64,000 bases of DNA, taken from Myxococcaceae bacterium (lineage in GTDB: Bacteria > Myxococcota_A > UBA9160). Position 1 is the stretch's first letter, and each line of letters begins with the position of its first letter. The notes under the pieces are model-generated. The model saw only the letters and a list, made by a program, of their open reading frames with translations, had not been told where the DNA came from and searched no databases. Below are positions 62,645-64,000 of this stretch, piece by piece. The stretch is from positions 1-64,000 of the forward strand of contig CAJPFO010000107.1 of the NCBI GenBank assembly GCA_905339255.1. Direction: 5' to 3'. The translations under genes were made by a program, and so were the position numbers.

Positions 62645-64000
62645 GTGCAGGGGGCACGGCTCGTCGCCGGGGTCGCGAGCGTTCCGCTCGATGCGACGCC
62701 CGGGCTCGCGATGATGGGCTACGCCCTCCGGACGGGTGCTGCGCAAGGCACGCTCGATCCGCTCTCCGCGCGGGGCCTCTACGTGCGGGGAGCGCAGGAC
62801 TTTCTCGTGGTCGCCCTCGATCTGTGTCTGGTCGCCGTGTCGCAGGCGGCCGAGATCCGCGATCGGCTCGCGGTCCGGACGGGAGTCGGGCGCGATCGGA
62901 TCACGGTGACCTGCATCCACACGCATTCGGGTCCCGATACGGGATTCGCCGCCATTCTCGCGGGTGCCCCGGTTGCGCCGCCGGTCGCCCGTCTTCTCGA
63001 CGCGGCGGTCGAAGCGGGAGCGCGTGCCTTCGACGCGGCGACGCCGGCGCGAGCCGGTTTTGCGACGGCGCCGCTCGCGATCGGCCGCAGCCGCCGCAGG
63101 GCCGGCGCAGACGCCGACCGGAGGGTGCGCGTCGTCCGCATCGATCGCGACGACGGCTCTCCCCTCGCGATCGTCTGGCACCACGGCTGTCACCCGACGG
63201 CGCTCGGACACGAGAACCTGCTCTTTTCCGCCGATTGGCCGGGGGCGGCGCGGTCACGGATCGAGGCCGAGTTTCCCGGCGCGCTCTCGATCTTCTTGCT
63301 CTCGGCGCATGCGGACGTCGACCCGCGAACGCGTGGTCTGCAGGATCTCGCGCTCGTGAACCGCAGCGTCGGGGTCGGGGTGGCGGCGATGCGCGAACTC
63401 GGCGACGAGGCGGGCGACGCCGTCGTGCGCGCGGCCAGCCGCGCCGAGACGCACTCCGAAGTCGCGGTCGGCGTGGGGGCGACCCGCGTTCGGGTCCCCG
63501 TGCATGGCGGCGACGATCCCGACGCGGCCGCGACGGCCCTCGCGCGGCGGCGCGGCGAAGCGTTCGATGCGATCGGGCTCGACCCCGGGGCCCGCGTCCG
63601 CAATGCCGATCTCTTCCGGCTCGCCGAGGCTCGAGCAGCAGCGCTCGGCCCGGCGGCCGCTCGCGAGATCTCGTCGAAGCTCCGTCTCTATCTTCGCGAT
63701 CGGAGCGCGTCGCAGATCGTCGGTGCGCGGGAGGCCGAGTTCGATCTCCAGGTGCTCTCTTTCGGCGAGGCGCGCTGGCTCGCAGTCCCCTTCGAGCCCA
63801 CGCTCCGGGTGGGGCGGGCCTTCGAAGGCGCTGGCGCAGGCGAGCATCGTGCGGTCCTCTCGATCGCGAACGGCTGGCTCCGCTACCTTCCACACCCGAT
63901 CGATTTCGCAGACCCGCCGGGGGGTTACGGGTACGAGGTGCTGAACTCGACCCTGCTTCCCCGGGGGGCGACGCACATCCTCGAGACCGCGCTCGAGATC
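62645..64000 (+). CDS. Neutral/alkaline ceramidase-like protein, 3' end beyond the window
   Basis: The first 452 residues of a protein of the neutral ceramidase N-domain family. Zinc-site motifs are TCIHTHSGPDTG and WHHGCHPTALG, with the SADWPGAA strand after them. The position of the catalytic Ser of true ceramidases (GDVSPN) reads SAHADVDPRT, so the nucleophile appears to be replaced by Asp. There is no signal peptide. It is more likely a different hydrolase or a non-catalytic relative than a ceramidase. GTG at 62645 is preceded by GAGGAGGG at eight bases. It is divergent from the EEP gene. Confidence 0.85.
   Translation, partial: MQGARLVAGVASVPLDATPGLAMMGYALRTGAAQGTLDPLSARGLYVRGAQDFLVVALDLCLVAVSQAAEIRDRLAVRTGVGRDRITVTCIHTHSGPDTGFAAILAGAPVAPPVARLLDAAVEAGARAFDAATPARAGFATAPLAIGRSRRRAGADADRRVRVVRIDRDDGSPLAIVWHHGCHPTALGHENLLFSADWPGAARSRIEAEFPGALSIFLLSAHADVDPRTRGLQDLALVNRSVGVGVAAMRELGDEAGDAVVRAASRAETHSEVAVGVGATRVRVPVHGGDDPDAAATALARRRGEAFDAIGLDPGARVRNADLFRLAEARAAALGPAAAREISSKLRLYLRDRSASQIVGAREAEFDLQVLSFGEARWLAVPFEPTLRVGRAFEGAGAGEHRAVLSIANGWLRYLPHPIDFADPPGGYGYEVLNSTLLPRGATHILETALEI

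Overview
The window is very GC-rich DNA, tightly packed with genes on both strands. Codon usage is strongly biased to G/C third positions, which is why long spurious open frames cover almost every real gene. The organism looks like a Gram-negative bacterium: a periplasmic alpha-2-macroglobulin is paired with PBP1C, an mpl/ldcA pair serves peptidoglycan recycling, and there are Sec, Tat and lipoprotein-like signals, type IV pilus ATPases and a PEP-CTERM protein. The long form of IspG, the IRP-type aconitase, the rpsF-rpsR-rplI-dnaB order, several acyl-CoA dehydrogenases and the lipase suggest a deltaproteobacterium-like or related environmental lineage. That placement is inference; no rRNA or marker phylogeny was possible. 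I saw no rRNA, tRNA, CRISPR array, transposase, integrase or phage gene. The window reads as ordinary chromosome, and no stretch longer than about 250 bases lacks a gene.

Layout, left to right. 1-8052 (minus): pbpC (cut by the left edge) translationally coupled to a giant alpha-2-macroglobulin, then a secreted PIG-L deacetylase. 8070-12155: acnA and a PilT-type ATPase, divergent. 12286-14853: a three-gene quinol:cytochrome c oxidoreductase module (di-heme cytochrome c, Rieske protein, cytochrome b fused to a cytochrome c domain). 14978-21242: lipase, MscS-family channel, a small exported protein, a PEP-CTERM protein and an acyltransferase-3. 21298-27067: peroxiredoxin plus thioredoxin-like protein, alaS-ispG. 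27131-30919: hybrid histidine kinase, small exported protein, Ca2+/Na+ antiporter.

31108-38297 is one dense co-directional run: rpsF-rpsR-rplI-dnaB-ldcA-serine hydrolase-mpl-PIG-L. It couples ribosome and replication genes to peptidoglycan recycling. 38436-42532 holds a methyltransferase, two overlapping acyl-CoA dehydrogenase genes that look like a heteromeric pair (only one keeps the catalytic Glu), and an alpha/beta hydrolase. 42469-49441 holds YihY, a secreted two-copy NPPG-repeat protein, a WbqC-like protein, xthA, a GST-like protein, an MFS/GPH transporter and an FAD oxidoreductase.

49514-51292 holds a Csp1-like copper-storage protein, a DUF2231 membrane protein and a divergent membrane-anchored LuxR-type regulator. 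51362-55201 holds an acyl-CoA dehydrogenase, a PlsC acyltransferase and a divergent GNAT/degenerate-PlsC fusion resembling ornithine-lipid enzymes. 55318-60075 is a pilus-like operon: a PilB/GspE ATPase with extra N-terminal domains, one pilin, a secreted Ala/Lys-repeat protein and a coiled-coil membrane protein. 60072-64000 holds an unknown exported protein, a LysE-type exporter with an anomalous 3' end, an endonuclease/exonuclease/phosphatase protein and a ceramidase-like protein cut by the right edge.

The most unusual items are the cytochrome b-c fusion module, the pilus-like operon, the NPPG-repeat protein, the glycine-rich S18, the split acyl-CoA dehydrogenase pair and the exosortase-type sorting signal. 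All functional calls rest on motif reading; no database search was run.
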